Below are positions 1 through 8,944 of a stretch of 64,000 nucleotides of DNA, piece after piece. The translations under genes and the position numbers were made by a program. This DNA is from Burkholderiales bacterium (lineage in GTDB: Bacteria > Pseudomonadota > Gammaproteobacteria > Burkholderiales > Burkholderiaceae_C). The number at the start of each line of letters is the position of its first letter. Positions within the stretch are counted from its first letter, which is position 1. The stretch covers positions 40,601 through 104,600 of the forward strand of contig JACPUE010000052.1 in NCBI GenBank assembly GCA_016192425.1, read 5' to 3'. The notes beneath the pieces were generated by a model. The model saw only the letters and a program-made list of their open reading frames with translations. It was not told the DNA's origin and made no database searches.

Positions 1-1
1 C

Positions 2-658
<657 letters not shown>

Positions 659-670
659 CCACACGGCCCC

Positions 671-847
671 AAAAGCCGCCCGCCACGGATGCGCTACAAT
701 AGCAGGCTTTGCTGCGTCAAGGGCTCGTGAGAGCCGCAGCAGCATGGGGCTACCGCCACCCTTTTCATGGCGAGGTGAGGCCAGAGCGAGACCAGTCACC
801 GCAAGGTGCAAGGTCGCCAGTGACGGCTGTTTTTCGGAGTGTCCACA
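671..847 (+). promoter_or_regulatory. probable rpmB-rpmG promoter and leader
   Basis: About 190 bases separate trxB from rpmB. TACAAT at 695-700 fits a sigma-70 -10 box, but no convincing -35 box is visible. The transcribed leader of roughly 140 bases is GC-rich and could fold. A GGAG ribosome-binding site lies 8 bases before the rpmB start. This is a pattern call only. Confidence 0.4.
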
Positions 848-1081
848 ATGGCACGCGTATGTGACGTAACGGGCAAGAAGCCCATGGTCGGGAACAATGT
901 TTCCCACGCCAACAACAAAACCAAGCGCCGGTTCCTGCCGAACCTGCAATACCGCCGTTTCTGGGTCGAGAGCGAAAACCGTTGGGTGCGTCTGCGCGTT
1001 TCCAGCGCTGCCCTGCGCCTGATCGACAAGAATGGCATCGACTCCGTGCTCGCAGACCTGCGCGCACGCGGCCAGGCTTAA
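848..1081 (+). CDS. rpmB: 50S ribosomal protein L28
   Basis: This 77-residue protein of the large ribosomal subunit begins [12 protein letters not shown] and has the conserved [14 protein letters not shown] block. I chose the ATG at 848 because it gives the usual L28 N-terminus and has GGAG 8 bases upstream; an in-frame ATG nine bases earlier lacks this. It has a single cysteine, so it is the zinc-free form. It is followed after 11 bases by rpmG, the usual bacterial pairing, and the two are surely co-transcribed. Confidence 0.97.
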   Translation: MARVCDVTGKKPMVGNNVSHANNKTKRRFLPNLQYRRFWVESENRWVRLRVSSAALRLIDKNGIDSVLADLRARGQA

Positions 1082-1092
1082 GGAGAAGCACC

Positions 1093-1263
1093 ATGGCAAG
1101 CAAAGGCGGACGCGACAAGATCAAGCTGGTGTCCACGGCCGACACCGGCCACTTCTACACCACCACCAAGAACAAGAAGACCATGCCCGACAAGATGTCG
1201 ATCATGAAGTTCGACCCCAAGGCGCGCAAGCACGTCGAGTACAAGGAAGCCAAGCTGAAGTGA
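1093..1263 (+). CDS. rpmG: 50S ribosomal protein L33
   Basis: This 56-residue protein ([14 protein letters not shown]...) matches L33 of the large subunit. It has no CxxC pairs, so it is the zinc-independent form. The ribosome-binding site AAGGAG lies just before the ATG. The gene is second in the rpmB-rpmG operon and is followed by a strong terminator. Confidence 0.97.
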   Translation: MASKGGRDKIKLVSTADTGHFYTTTKNKKTMPDKMSIMKFDPKARKHVEYKEAKLK

Positions 1264-1289
1264 TTCGGCAGGGTTCCTGAACAAAAAAA

Positions 1290-1318
1290 CCGCCCGGTGC
1301 AGACCGGGCGGTTTTTTT
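1290..1318 (+). terminator. bidirectional Rho-independent terminator
   Basis: A nine-base-pair stem (ccgcccggt / accgggcgg, loop gcag) is followed by seven T on the plus strand and preceded by seven A. It can therefore end both rpmG and the long minus-strand pilus operon, which stops at 1356. Confidence 0.9.
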
Positions 1319-1355
1319 ATGGGCCGAAGGCAGCGCGCCAGGGCGCTGCGAGGCA

Positions 1356-2039
1356 TCAGGTGAGGTCGCGGCAGACGGTGTAGGTCTGGGATTCGTTATA
1401 GGCAGCTGCAGCGCCAGCAGGAACCGCATTGTTGGCGCCCTGGGTAGCACGGAACGAACCGTTGTTAGGCTGCCCGTCATCCAGTTGCACATCCAGTGCC
1501 GCTGCCGCCTTGCCCGGCACGTTGCCCAGACACACCATTACACGGGCGGCAGGCCGCCCCTGCACGGCCACGTTGGTCACCCCCAAGCGCCCACCCCAAG
1601 CATTCACCGGGAGTGCATTCGCCCCCACGTCGCCCGGGTTTCCGGTAATGAAGCCAGATGCCCGCAAGTGCTGGAAGAATGCAACGCTTTCGGCACCAGC
1701 CCCACTGAAGGTCTGCGCCGCAGTGATGGTTAACACGCCATCATTGTTGCCAGCGGTGATACCCGCTGTCGTCCACTGCCCGCCACGCGCAGTCAGCGTA
1801 CCGATCGGCCCATCGTCCCCCGGCAGCTTGCGGTAACGATCCAGATAGCTGTTGTACGCCGCCACAATGCCGTTCATGTCGTTGGCCGCATTCTTGACGC
1901 GCCCGTTCTCGATCAGTTCCTGGCCCTTGAGCACGCCGCCCAGCAGCAGGCCGATGATGACCAGAACGATGGCGATTTCCACCAGCGTGAAGCCGGACTG
2001 GGCCTTGCGGCCCGCGCGGCGCATGGGAAGTGATTGCAT
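1356..2039 (-). CDS. type IV prepilin-like protein (MSHA-type major pilin candidate)
   Basis: The 227-residue product has a short basic leader and the prepilin peptidase motif GFTLVE at residues 16-21, with the conserved Glu5 of the mature pilin. A hydrophobic helix (IAIVLVIIGLLLGGVL) follows. I chose the ATG at 2039 because AGGAG sits 8 bases upstream; the open frame extends further but without a start signal. The C-terminal part holds two cysteines that could form the pilin disulfide loop. It is the last gene of the pilus operon, 54 bases after the histidine kinase and with its own ribosome-binding site, so it may be expressed separately and at a higher level. The name MshA would be a guess. 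Confidence 0.85.
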   Translation of the reverse strand: MQSLPMRRAGRKAQSGFTLVEIAIVLVIIGLLLGGVLKGQELIENGRVKNAANDMNGIVAAYNSYLDRYRKLPGDDGPIGTLTARGGQWTTAGITAGNNDGVLTITAAQTFSGAGAESVAFFQHLRASGFITGNPGDVGANALPVNAWGGRLGVTNVAVQGRPAARVMVCLGNVPGKAAAALDVQLDDGQPNNGSFRATQGANNAVPAGAAAAYNESQTYTVCRDLT

Positions 2040-2093
2040 CGATGAATCTCCTGTTAACAAACGGCAGGCAACCCCAGCGGCCACCCATGTAAC

Positions 2094-3233
2094 TTATTGT
2101 GCAGAGGCATGGGGGCCAGCAACAGTCAAATTTCTTGACGCTTCGGTGTCTGTGCGCTTTGGCAAGGCCAGCGGAACGCGCAGCACAAACACGACGCCCT
2201 GGGCTTCTTCGCTGGCCTGCAGGTCGCCCCCCGCATCGCGCAGCGAGCGCCGCGCCTGGTACAGCCCCATGCCCGAGCCCGTGGGCGACTTGAGCGGCTC
2301 GAACGCCCTGCGCGGCCACGGTGTGGCCAGGCGCGGGGTGTGCAGGCGCGCTTGCAGGGCGCCCTCGTGCACCGTGCATTCGCAACGCAGCGGCACACCC
2401 CCATGGCGGGCACCACTGTCGCGTGCGAGGTTGGAAAAAATATTGTCCAGCGCACGCTCCAAGGCCAGGGCCTGGGCAGGCTCCAGCACCAGTGGCGGCA
2501 TCGCGCTGCCCTCGCCCGTGCCCATGTCGATGGCCAGGCCCGCCAGTTCGGCAGCGTTTTGCAGCAGGTCCAGGGCCTGGACGGGCGGTTCTTCCTGGGC
2601 GGGCGCCTGCGTTGGCGCCTCGGTCGCAGCCAGCAGCTTGTGCGCGCGCGCCTGCAGCAAGGGCGCCTGGCGCTGCAGGCGTTGCGCCAGGCGCGGGAGC
2701 TGATCGGGCGTGGCGGCGCCAAACTCCTCGGCCAGCAGGCCCACCCATTGGGCGAGGTTGCGCATGTCGTGCTGCCAATACAGCTGCACCTGCGCACGCT
2801 GCGCCAGCGCCACGGCCACGGCCTGGGTGCGTTCGCGCATGCGCGAAAGCCAGGTTTGCGCAAACACGTCCAGCACGGCCAGCGCCAGCACCCGCGCTTC
2901 GTCGGTGCGCGCCACGTCGGCCCAGCGCAGCTCGATCTGGCAATCCGGCCCGGCGCTGAGCGCCTGGCGCGGCCAGTGGTCCGACAGCGGCTGCCCCCAT
3001 TGGCCGCGCACCGCGTCGCCAAACCACACACCCTCCCAGGCAATGCCCGCAATGCCAGAGCGCTCCAGGATGGGCCAGGCGCGCTCGGGCCAGCGCAGCG
3101 GGTGCATGTCTGCAGGCAGGGCCAGCAGCTCGGCCAGGCAGCGGCGCACGCGCCGGCCGCGGTGCCACACCGCCCAGGCGGCCAGCAGCAGCACCAGCCC
3201 CAGGGCCACCAGCATCCAGGGCAGTGAATTCAT
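2094..3233 (-). CDS. membrane sensor histidine kinase in pilus operon
   Basis: This 379-residue protein has one N-terminal membrane helix (residues 6-22), a linker, an H-box around QHDMRNL (about residue 155), an N-box (DNIFSNL) and a glycine-rich ATP lid (TGSGMGLY). It probably autophosphorylates and passes phosphate to the response regulator encoded just upstream, whose stop overlaps this start as ATGA. It has no recognisable periplasmic sensor domain. Its place between minor pilin genes and the last pilin gene suggests that it senses or controls pilus production. That role is inference. Confidence 0.8.
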   Translation of the reverse strand: MNSLPWMLVALGLVLLLAAWAVWHRGRRVRRCLAELLALPADMHPLRWPERAWPILERSGIAGIAWEGVWFGDAVRGQWGQPLSDHWPRQALSAGPDCQIELRWADVARTDEARVLALAVLDVFAQTWLSRMRERTQAVAVALAQRAQVQLYWQHDMRNLAQWVGLLAEEFGAATPDQLPRLAQRLQRQAPLLQARAHKLLAATEAPTQAPAQEEPPVQALDLLQNAAELAGLAIDMGTGEGSAMPPLVLEPAQALALERALDNIFSNLARDSGARHGGVPLRCECTVHEGALQARLHTPRLATPWPRRAFEPLKSPTGSGMGLYQARRSLRDAGGDLQASEEAQGVVFVLRVPLALPKRTDTEASRNLTVAGPHASAQ

Positions 3234-3916
3234 GCGCTGGTTCCTGGGTCGGCATCTGGCGACGCCTGGCGCTGGATGCCGAACTTCTTCATGTGGTAGT
3301 AAAGCTGCTCCCGCTCCAGCCCCAGGGCGCGGGCAGCGGCGGCCACGTTGAAGCCGTTGCTGCCCAGCACATGGCGGATGAGCTGCTCGGCCACCTGGTC
3401 GCTGGCCTCGCGCACGCCCTCGGACAACTGGGCGGACACCGACAGATGCAGCCGCCCCTGGGCCCACAGCTCCTGCTGGCGCAGGGAGAACCACGCCGCG
3501 CGCTCCAGTGCCTGGCGCAGCACAGCCGCCGTCACGGGCTTGGTCAGAAAGTCGAAGGCGCCCGCGTGCACCGCCTGCTGGCCTACGGCCTTTTCGTGCT
3601 GGCCGGTGAGCACGATGGCATGCAGCACCGGCCACTGCGCCACCAGTTGCGACAGCAGCAGCAAGCCTTCATCGGGGCGGCTGGGGCGCGGCGGCAGCCC
3701 CATGTCCAGCAGCGCCACACAGGCCTGGCCCTTGGGGACTTCGCGCTCCAGCAACTGCAGCGCCTGGCTGCGGTCGTGCGCCACCAGCACCGGCCAGCCC
3801 TCATCCTGCAAAGACTGCGCCACCCAATCCGAGAGTACCGGATCGTCCTCGACCCAGAGCACGGGGCAGCGGCCCGGCGCCTGCGCGGGCGGCGGTGCGG
3901 GGGCGGCCTCAGTCAT
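3230..3916 (-). CDS. response regulator with Fis-type helix-turn-helix
   Basis: The protein has 228 residues from the ATG at 3916. An N-terminal receiver domain carries the acidic pair VEDD, the phospho-acceptor Asp in LLDMGLP, the Thr of LTGQ and the Lys of LTKP. The C-terminal end is a Fis-like helix-turn-helix (NVAAAARALGLEREQLYYHM). It has no AAA+ domain, so it resembles RegA/ActR-type regulators and not NtrC. The start overlaps the preceding small membrane gene by 8 bases, and the end overlaps the kinase as ATGA. Confidence 0.85.
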   Translation of the reverse strand: MTEAAPAPPPAQAPGRCPVLWVEDDPVLSDWVAQSLQDEGWPVLVAHDRSQALQLLEREVPKGQACVALLDMGLPPRPSRPDEGLLLLSQLVAQWPVLHAIVLTGQHEKAVGQQAVHAGAFDFLTKPVTAAVLRQALERAAWFSLRQQELWAQGRLHLSVSAQLSEGVREASDQVAEQLIRHVLGSNGFNVAAAARALGLEREQLYYHMKKFGIQRQASPDADPGTSA

Positions 3917-4169
3917 GGTCGCCCAGCAAGGCAGCCACTGTGGGGCCAATGGCCACGGCAAAGCCGACAAACAACAGCACGAATCCCCCTACCACGCGCA
4001 GCAGCAGCCATTCGCTGGCGGTATCTGCCGACACCGCCAGGCTGGCGTACCCCGCCAGCAACAGCAACAGGCCCGCCACCTGCTGCCAGCGGCGGCGCTG
4101 CTTGCGCGTGCGCAAGGCCCGGTGCAGGCTGGCGCGGGTGTAGGCGGAGTCTTCAAAGTCCTGGGGCAT
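3909..4169 (-). CDS. small two-helix membrane protein
   Basis: I do not recognise this 86-residue protein. A basic N-terminal segment (RTRKQRRRW) is followed by two hydrophobic helices, about residues 30-46 and 55-82. It is joined on both sides to pilus and regulator genes: 11 bases separate it from the preceding pilin-like gene and it overlaps the response regulator. This argues that it is a real part of the operon. Confidence 0.65.
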   Translation of the reverse strand: MPQDFEDSAYTRASLHRALRTRKQRRRWQQVAGLLLLLAGYASLAVSADTASEWLLLRVVGGFVLLFVGFAVAIGPTVAALLGDHD

Positions 4170-4180
4170 GGCCAGCCCCT

Positions 4181-5455
4181 TCAGTTGCAGTTTTCAGCCG
4201 CCGTGCAGAAACGGATGCTGGCAATGAAGAAGCGGGAGGTACCCAGGGGCTGCACCACCACTTCGTCGAAGGGTGTTGCAGTGCTGGGCATGAGGTTGGG
4301 CACCACCGTCAGCTCGTACGGGACGATGGCTGCGGGCGGGCTGGGCAGTGCCGGATAGACCACGGGCACGCCGACATTGAGCCCGGCCAGCTTGAACGTG
4401 AAGGAGATCTGCACCGTTGGATCGAGGCTCAGCACCCCGAGCGCGAATTTGTCGGCAGTCTTTCCGCCTGAGAGCTTGAAGCCCAGGGACTTGCTGCTGT
4501 CCAAAGCCGACTCGGCATCCGTCGCACAGGCACCGGAGCACACGCCAATACCTGTGCCGCCTGCATTGCGCGAGATGTTGCCTCCGGTAGAGTTTACGGT
4601 CATGGCACCCCAGGCCGTGGCACTGTCGAAGGTGATCGATGTGGTGTTGGCATTTCTGCCGGTGTAGGCCACCGGCGTGATCGAATCGAGGCGTGCCGTG
4701 GTCAGCCGGACCGTCACCTGTTCGTGGCCCGAGAGCTTTTTGAGATCCGCAACCGATTCGAACTGCAGCATGTCATCGAAATGTGCGATGGCGTTCACCG
4801 CGTACTCCACACCTGAGGCCGGGTTCACCAAGGCTTCTGCGCGCCGGTAGTACACCGCTGGCGGTGCCTGGGTGTTGCTCCATTCGTTGCCCCCTGCTCC
4901 CGGCAGGGCCATACGCGGTGCAGCGACGCGCCAAGCGCCCAGGCCGCTGGCGCCGTGGCTGACAAGCACCCAGGCGTAAATGCTCTGGAAGGTGCCGCCA
5001 TCGTTCACGCCCAGCCCTGCCGTGCCGGCACTGGTTATGCCGTTAGCGCGTGTCAGACCGGTCGCACCATCGAACACACGGTAGGAAATCTTGCGCCCCC
5101 ATCCGTCCAATGCATCCTCTGCCTGCAAGCCCAGGCTGACCCAAGGCACCGTGCCATCGCGGTTGGTGCACATCACCGCTGCGGCAACGGGCGCCGCAAG
5201 CCCCGTGTCCAGCACGCCACTGGCCGGGCAGGGCAGCCGCCCCTGGCTGGCGGCAAAGGCGTGCAAGGCGGCCTGGATGCGCTGCATGCGCGCCTGGGTC
5301 AGCGTCTGCTGCTCCGTGCGCCCTTCCACCTGGCGGGCCATGCGGATGGCCATGGTCGATGCCGCCACGACCAGCAGCCCCGCAATCACTGCCAGCGCAG
5401 CACCGCCGCGCTGGCGGGCCCGGCAAGTCCAGAAGGGAGCAATATGGCGCGGCAT
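4181..5455 (-). CDS. large minor-pilin-like protein
   Basis: The 424-residue product has an N-terminal hydrophobic helix (ALAVIAGLLVVAAS) preceded by RQRGG. It lacks the GFxLxE prepilin motif of its neighbours, so it resembles PilX/MshP-type minor components more than a classic pilin. It shares the block RLPCPASG and the pattern GTVPWVSLGL with the next gene upstream, so the two are paralogues. I used the ATG at 5455; a TTG at 5464 is the alternative, and neither has a strong ribosome-binding site. It is probably exported and assembled by the same machinery. Confidence 0.65.
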   Translation of the reverse strand: MPRHIAPFWTCRARQRGGAALAVIAGLLVVAASTMAIRMARQVEGRTEQQTLTQARMQRIQAALHAFAASQGRLPCPASGVLDTGLAAPVAAAVMCTNRDGTVPWVSLGLQAEDALDGWGRKISYRVFDGATGLTRANGITSAGTAGLGVNDGGTFQSIYAWVLVSHGASGLGAWRVAAPRMALPGAGGNEWSNTQAPPAVYYRRAEALVNPASGVEYAVNAIAHFDDMLQFESVADLKKLSGHEQVTVRLTTARLDSITPVAYTGRNANTTSITFDSATAWGAMTVNSTGGNISRNAGGTGIGVCSGACATDAESALDSSKSLGFKLSGGKTADKFALGVLSLDPTVQISFTFKLAGLNVGVPVVYPALPSPPAAIVPYELTVVPNLMPSTATPFDEVVVQPLGTSRFFIASIRFCTAAENCN

Positions 5456-5473
5456 GGCAGTCAAGATGCGGGT

Positions 5474-6346
5474 TCAGGGCCTGCGCGGCCCCAGGCCGGC
5501 AGCCATGGCCACCGACAGGATGGTAGGCCGCAGCACCAGGTCGTCGTAGTAGGCGGCGGGGTTCTCGGCAAAATCTGCATCGACATAGAAGTCGTTGGGG
5601 CTAGCAGAGCGCAAAGGCACCGTGCTGCGGTTGATGTTCTCCAGCGGCCCTGGCGGCGCCCCGACGGATGTGCCCAGGTAGTTGCCGTCGGCGCTGAACC
5701 CGCCAAAGCGGTTGGGGCCGTGGCTGATCAGGAAGTAGGCGACCCCGTTGCCGTTGGCCTTGCTGGCCAACTCGGCCGCAGACCCCACGGCGCAGGCTGC
5801 GGCATTGCACGCACGGAACCCCCTTGTGGACAACCAGGTGTTGACGGCACCGGGATTGGTTGGATCCAAAGCCTGCATGTTCATGCCGTCCGCCAGGGTC
5901 AACGAGCCCGCCACAGCCGCCCCGCCCCACACCCGGTAGCTGACCATGGTGTTCCAGGCATCCATTGCATCGGTTTGTGATACGCCCAGGCTGCGCCAGG
6001 GCACCACGCCGTTGGTCAAGGCCAGTGCCGTGCAGGCTCCACCGGCTGCGAGCTCCAGCCCCTGGTTGGCGTTGCCTGGGGGCAAGTCGCCATCGGCCGG
6101 ACAAGGCAAGCGCCGGTTTGCCAGCACAAACCGCACCATCGCCTGCTCCAGCGCTTCGAGCTTGGCGCGGGTTTCCTTGCGGCGGCTGTTGTCCAGCATC
6201 ACGTTGGTGGCTGGCAGGAACACCGCTGCCAGCAGGCCCACGATGAGCAGCACCAGCGCCATCTCCACCAGCGAAAAGCCGCGCACCCTGGCATCGATCC
6301 GGGGCAAAGCAGAGGGAGCCGAAAGATTGATTGCTATCATTTTCAT
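5474..6346 (-). CDS. prepilin-like protein with LPCPADG motif
   Basis: This is a 290-residue protein. The cleavage motif GFSLVE lies at residues 23-28, followed by a membrane helix (MALVLLIVGLLAAVFL). The motif RRLPCPADG and the pattern GVVPWRSLGV are shared with the next gene. The start is odd: both possible ATG codons (6346 and 6340) and the first six residues of the leader fall inside a dispersed repeat (6330-6391), and no ribosome-binding site is visible. A GTG immediately before GFSLVE would leave almost no leader. The repeat has probably replaced the native start region. Confidence 0.75.
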   Translation of the reverse strand: MKMIAINLSAPSALPRIDARVRGFSLVEMALVLLIVGLLAAVFLPATNVMLDNSRRKETRAKLEALEQAMVRFVLANRRLPCPADGDLPPGNANQGLELAAGGACTALALTNGVVPWRSLGVSQTDAMDAWNTMVSYRVWGGAAVAGSLTLADGMNMQALDPTNPGAVNTWLSTRGFRACNAAACAVGSAAELASKANGNGVAYFLISHGPNRFGGFSADGNYLGTSVGAPPGPLENINRSTVPLRSASPNDFYVDADFAENPAAYYDDLVLRPTILSVAMAAGLGPRRP

Positions 6347-6391
6347 AGCTACTAGCGCTTGTAAACAGGGCGCTAGAGCCCTATTTTTTAT
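6330..6391. repeat. dispersed ~56-bp repeat, copy A
   Basis: This copy reads ttgctatcattttcatagct, then a spacer with agcgcttg...gcgctagagccc and a run of T. It lies over the start of the prepilin gene and the end of the PilP-like gene upstream. Related copies are at 17669, 23276, 26297, 27731 and 31600. The half containing tatca...tgata is an imperfect palindrome, and so is the agcgct...gcgct half. Confidence 0.7.
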
Positions 6392-6866
6392 GAAAATATC
6401 CTGGCGCCACCACGTCGTTCAGAACGGTACCGGTGTCGCTGACCTGCTGCCCAGGGCGCAGCACGATGTCGTTCTCGCCGCTCAGGCGCAGGCGCACTTC
6501 GCCATGGTCGATGTGCACGGTGCGGCCTGCGTAGGGCTCGCCGTGCTGCAGCATCTGGCCGTTGATCCAGGCGGTGGCGTTCTTGCGGCCCAGGGCCAGG
6601 CCGTCCAGCTGAAAGACGGGGGGCGGTGCCTGCGGAGCCAGGGCGGCAGTGGCTGCGGCCTGGTCCGCACCGCCAGGAGGCAGTTTGCGCGCGGCCTCGA
6701 TGCTGGCGCGCTGCTGCGGGGTGTAGAACACGCGCGGCCACAGCGCGGCGGCATCGGGGGCGCTGGGCAGTGGCGCTGCGCTGGCAGCGCCCGCCGGGCC
6801 CGCCAGCAGGCAGCCCAGCGCAGCCAGTGCGGCGGCAAGGTGGATGGGCGCGGGAGCATGGGGCAT
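6381..6866 (-). CDS. periplasmic PilP/MshK/GspB-like pilus assembly protein
   Basis: The 161-residue product has a Sec signal peptide ending near AGAASA, a proline- and alanine-rich linker, and a C-terminal domain. That domain contains ATAWINGQMLQHGEPY and HIDHGEVRLRL, which resembles the small beta domain of MshK/GspB-type proteins that contact the secretin. Its position after the PilO-like gene agrees with an mshK slot. The end of the gene enters repeat copy A. The family call is moderate; export is clear. Confidence 0.6.
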   Translation of the reverse strand: MPHAPAPIHLAAALAALGCLLAGPAGAASAAPLPSAPDAAALWPRVFYTPQQRASIEAARKLPPGGADQAAATAALAPQAPPPVFQLDGLALGRKNATAWINGQMLQHGEPYAGRTVHIDHGEVRLRLSGENDIVLRPGQQVSDTGTVLNDVVAPGYFHKK

Positions 6867-6887
6867 GGCGGCGTACCTCAGGGAGGC

Positions 6888-7493
6888 CTACTTGGGGGCA
6901 TTGTGGTTAGCGCCAGGGGCCGGGTCAATGTGCAGAAAGTTGACACGGCAGCGTGCCGAAAGGCCTTCGGGCGTGGCCTGCTCAAACACGCAGCCCGCCA
7001 CGCGCGAGACGAGAGCATGGCGCTGGCGCAGTTGTTCCAGCACGCGCAGCACCTCGATCTCGTGCACCCGCGCAAACTGCAGTTCCAGCACATGGCGCTG
7101 CACGCGCGCCTGGGCGGCTTCAGCCTGGGGCAGTTCCACGGCTTCGGGCGCAGCCAGGGTGAAGCTGGCCTGGCCTTGCAGGTCCAGTTGCTGGAGGATG
7201 CGCAGCAGGTCGTCCACCCACACGGCGCGCGGCTCGCCCCCCACCAGCCCGGCAGCCGCCATCTGCTGGTACTGGCGCAGGTGGTTCTGCACATCGGCCT
7301 GCTCGGCGCGGGCCTCTTCAAGCTGGGCCTGTGCGGCCTGCTGCGTGGCCTCGGCCTGTTGCCAGCCGGGATCCAGAAAATAGCGCACGCCCCACAGGGC
7401 CAGCATGGAGGCCAGAGCGGCCATCAGCACGCCAACCAGCGTCCAGACGGCGGGCCGCACCAGCGGAAAGACCACGGGCCACAGGCGTTTCAT
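6888..7493 (-). CDS. PilO/GspM/MshJ-like inner-membrane protein
   Basis: The product has 201 residues from the ATG at 7493, which overlaps the preceding gene as ATGA. It has one N-terminal membrane helix (about residues 15-33), then a long coiled coil rich in Gln, Glu and Ala (WQQAEATQQAAQAQLEEARAEQ), then an alpha-beta domain. This is the architecture of PilO/GspM/MshJ, which holds the inner-membrane alignment complex together. The longer open frame upstream lies inside the neighbouring gene. Confidence 0.7.
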   Translation of the reverse strand: MKRLWPVVFPLVRPAVWTLVGVLMAALASMLALWGVRYFLDPGWQQAEATQQAAQAQLEEARAEQADVQNHLRQYQQMAAAGLVGGEPRAVWVDDLLRILQQLDLQGQASFTLAAPEAVELPQAEAAQARVQRHVLELQFARVHEIEVLRVLEQLRQRHALVSRVAGCVFEQATPEGLSARCRVNFLHIDPAPGANHNAPK

Positions 7494-8944
7494 GAGGGAT
7501 CTCCCACGGCAGCGGCGGGGCGGGGCGCCAGGCACCAGCGCCAGGCGCTGGCGGTGGCGTCGGTGGTGGAGCTCAGGCCGCCGGCCAGTGCGGTAGAGCC
7601 TTCCAGGCGCACCGGATCGGTCTGCACCTGCCACTGCGGCCAGGCGGCCACCGACTGGCCCAGCGCTTCGAGCAAGGCCTGGCGCTGGCGCGGCAGCAAA
7701 CCGGCTTCCGGGCGGATTTCAAACTGCCATTCAGCCTGCAGGGCCGCATTGGCAGGCGCAGCAGGCGCGGCCTCGGCGCCTGCGGGCTGCGCACTTGGGC
7801 AGGCCTGGGCGCGCAGGGCTTGTTCGGTGCGCACCAGTTGGGCCTGGGGGTGGGCCTGCAGCAACTGCCCCAGCATCCACAGGGGCTGCGCAGGGTCCAG
7901 GCCCTGCTGAAGTTCCTGGCGCTGCACCTCCATGGCCAGGCGCAGCAGCGGCACGTTGATCTGGCGCCGTGCCAGGTCTTCGCGGAGGGCCTGGGCCTGG
8001 GCCTCCATGCCTGCAGCCTGCTGCACGCGGGCACGGCTTTGTTCTGCGCCCCCCAGCAAAGCCTGGCCCTGCAGCGCCAGCCCTGCCAGCCCGGCCAGCA
8101 GCACGGCCACCGTGGCCGCCCTGAGGCCCTGGCGCGCGCGCTGGGCCAGGTGGTGGCGGCGCAAGCCAACGGCGGCCAGTTGCCCTGGCGCACGGCGGCC
8201 CGCCAGCGCCAGCACCTCGGCCAGCAGGCTGGCGGCCTTGCGCGGCGCCACGGCTGGCAGCAGCGCAAGCCCCTGGTTCTGCAGGCTCTGGCGCAGTTCT
8301 GGCGGCGGATCCATGGGCAGGACCTGCGGCCTGGTGTCGCGCTCGATGGTGCGGTTGTCGGCCAGGTATTTGAGGGTGAGCGCCACCTCGCGGGCCTGCA
8401 GCTCGGGCTCGGTTTCCAGCAGCAGGCGCGAGAACACGGGCACATGGCCGTGCAGCAGCACCATGCGCATGCCATACGGCAGGCACAGGCACAGCAGCAG
8501 CCAGCCCTGGCGCGGCAGGTGGGCCTGGCGTGCGGCCCAGTGGGCCATGAGGTAGCTCAGCGTCCAGACGCCCTCGATAGGGTACTGCGCCTGCACCAGC
8601 GCGTCGAGCTGCCCCATCAGCGCCGGGGACGACACGCCCACGGCATGCAGCCCAAAGGGTTTGGGCAGTAGCGGCTGGGCCGAGGCGGCCTCCCAGCTCG
8701 CACGCAGCGGCACATCGGGCAGCAGGGTCTGGTATTGCACCTGGATGAAGCTCTGCCGGTCCCCGCCCATGAGGCCGGGCACCTCGATGCGCACATGGGT
8801 TTCTTCGACCAGGTCGGCCACCACGCGCACCCCGGCGGCTGCGCCGGGCGGCGCGGGCAGGGCCTGGCCCTGGGCGTCGAGCCACAGCGCCTGCGCCGGG
8901 TTGACCAGCAGCAGGTGGTTGCGGGAGGTGGAGCGCAGCGTCAT
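7490..8944 (-). CDS. PilM/PilN- or MshI-like inner-membrane alignment protein
   Basis: This is a 484-residue protein. The N-terminal 270 residues look like a soluble domain, possibly a degenerate actin-like PilM fold. A single membrane helix near residue 285 (AVLLAGLAGLALQG) is followed by a coiled coil and a periplasmic domain. Such a PilM-PilN style fusion fits the slot between the GspF-like and PilO-like genes. The start overlaps the stop of the upstream platform gene. The fold assignment is an inference from position and topology. Confidence 0.55.
   Translation of the reverse strand: MTLRSTSRNHLLLVNPAQALWLDAQGQALPAPPGAAAGVRVVADLVEETHVRIEVPGLMGGDRQSFIQVQYQTLLPDVPLRASWEAASAQPLLPKPFGLHAVGVSSPALMGQLDALVQAQYPIEGVWTLSYLMAHWAARQAHLPRQGWLLLCLCLPYGMRMVLLHGHVPVFSRLLLETEPELQAREVALTLKYLADNRTIERDTRPQVLPMDPPPELRQSLQNQGLALLPAVAPRKAASLLAEVLALAGRRAPGQLAAVGLRRHHLAQRARQGLRAATVAVLLAGLAGLALQGQALLGGAEQSRARVQQAAGMEAQAQALREDLARRQINVPLLRLAMEVQRQELQQGLDPAQPLWMLGQLLQAHPQAQLVRTEQALRAQACPSAQPAGAEAAPAAPANAALQAEWQFEIRPEAGLLPRQRQALLEALGQSVAAWPQWQVQTDPVRLEGSTALAGGLSSTTDATASAWRWCLAPRPAAAVGDPS

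Noticed and set aside
3230..3916. NtrC/PilR-type sigma-54 activator in the pilus operon
   Set aside because: The protein goes directly from the receiver to a Fis helix-turn-helix with no AAA+ domain and no GAFTGA loop.
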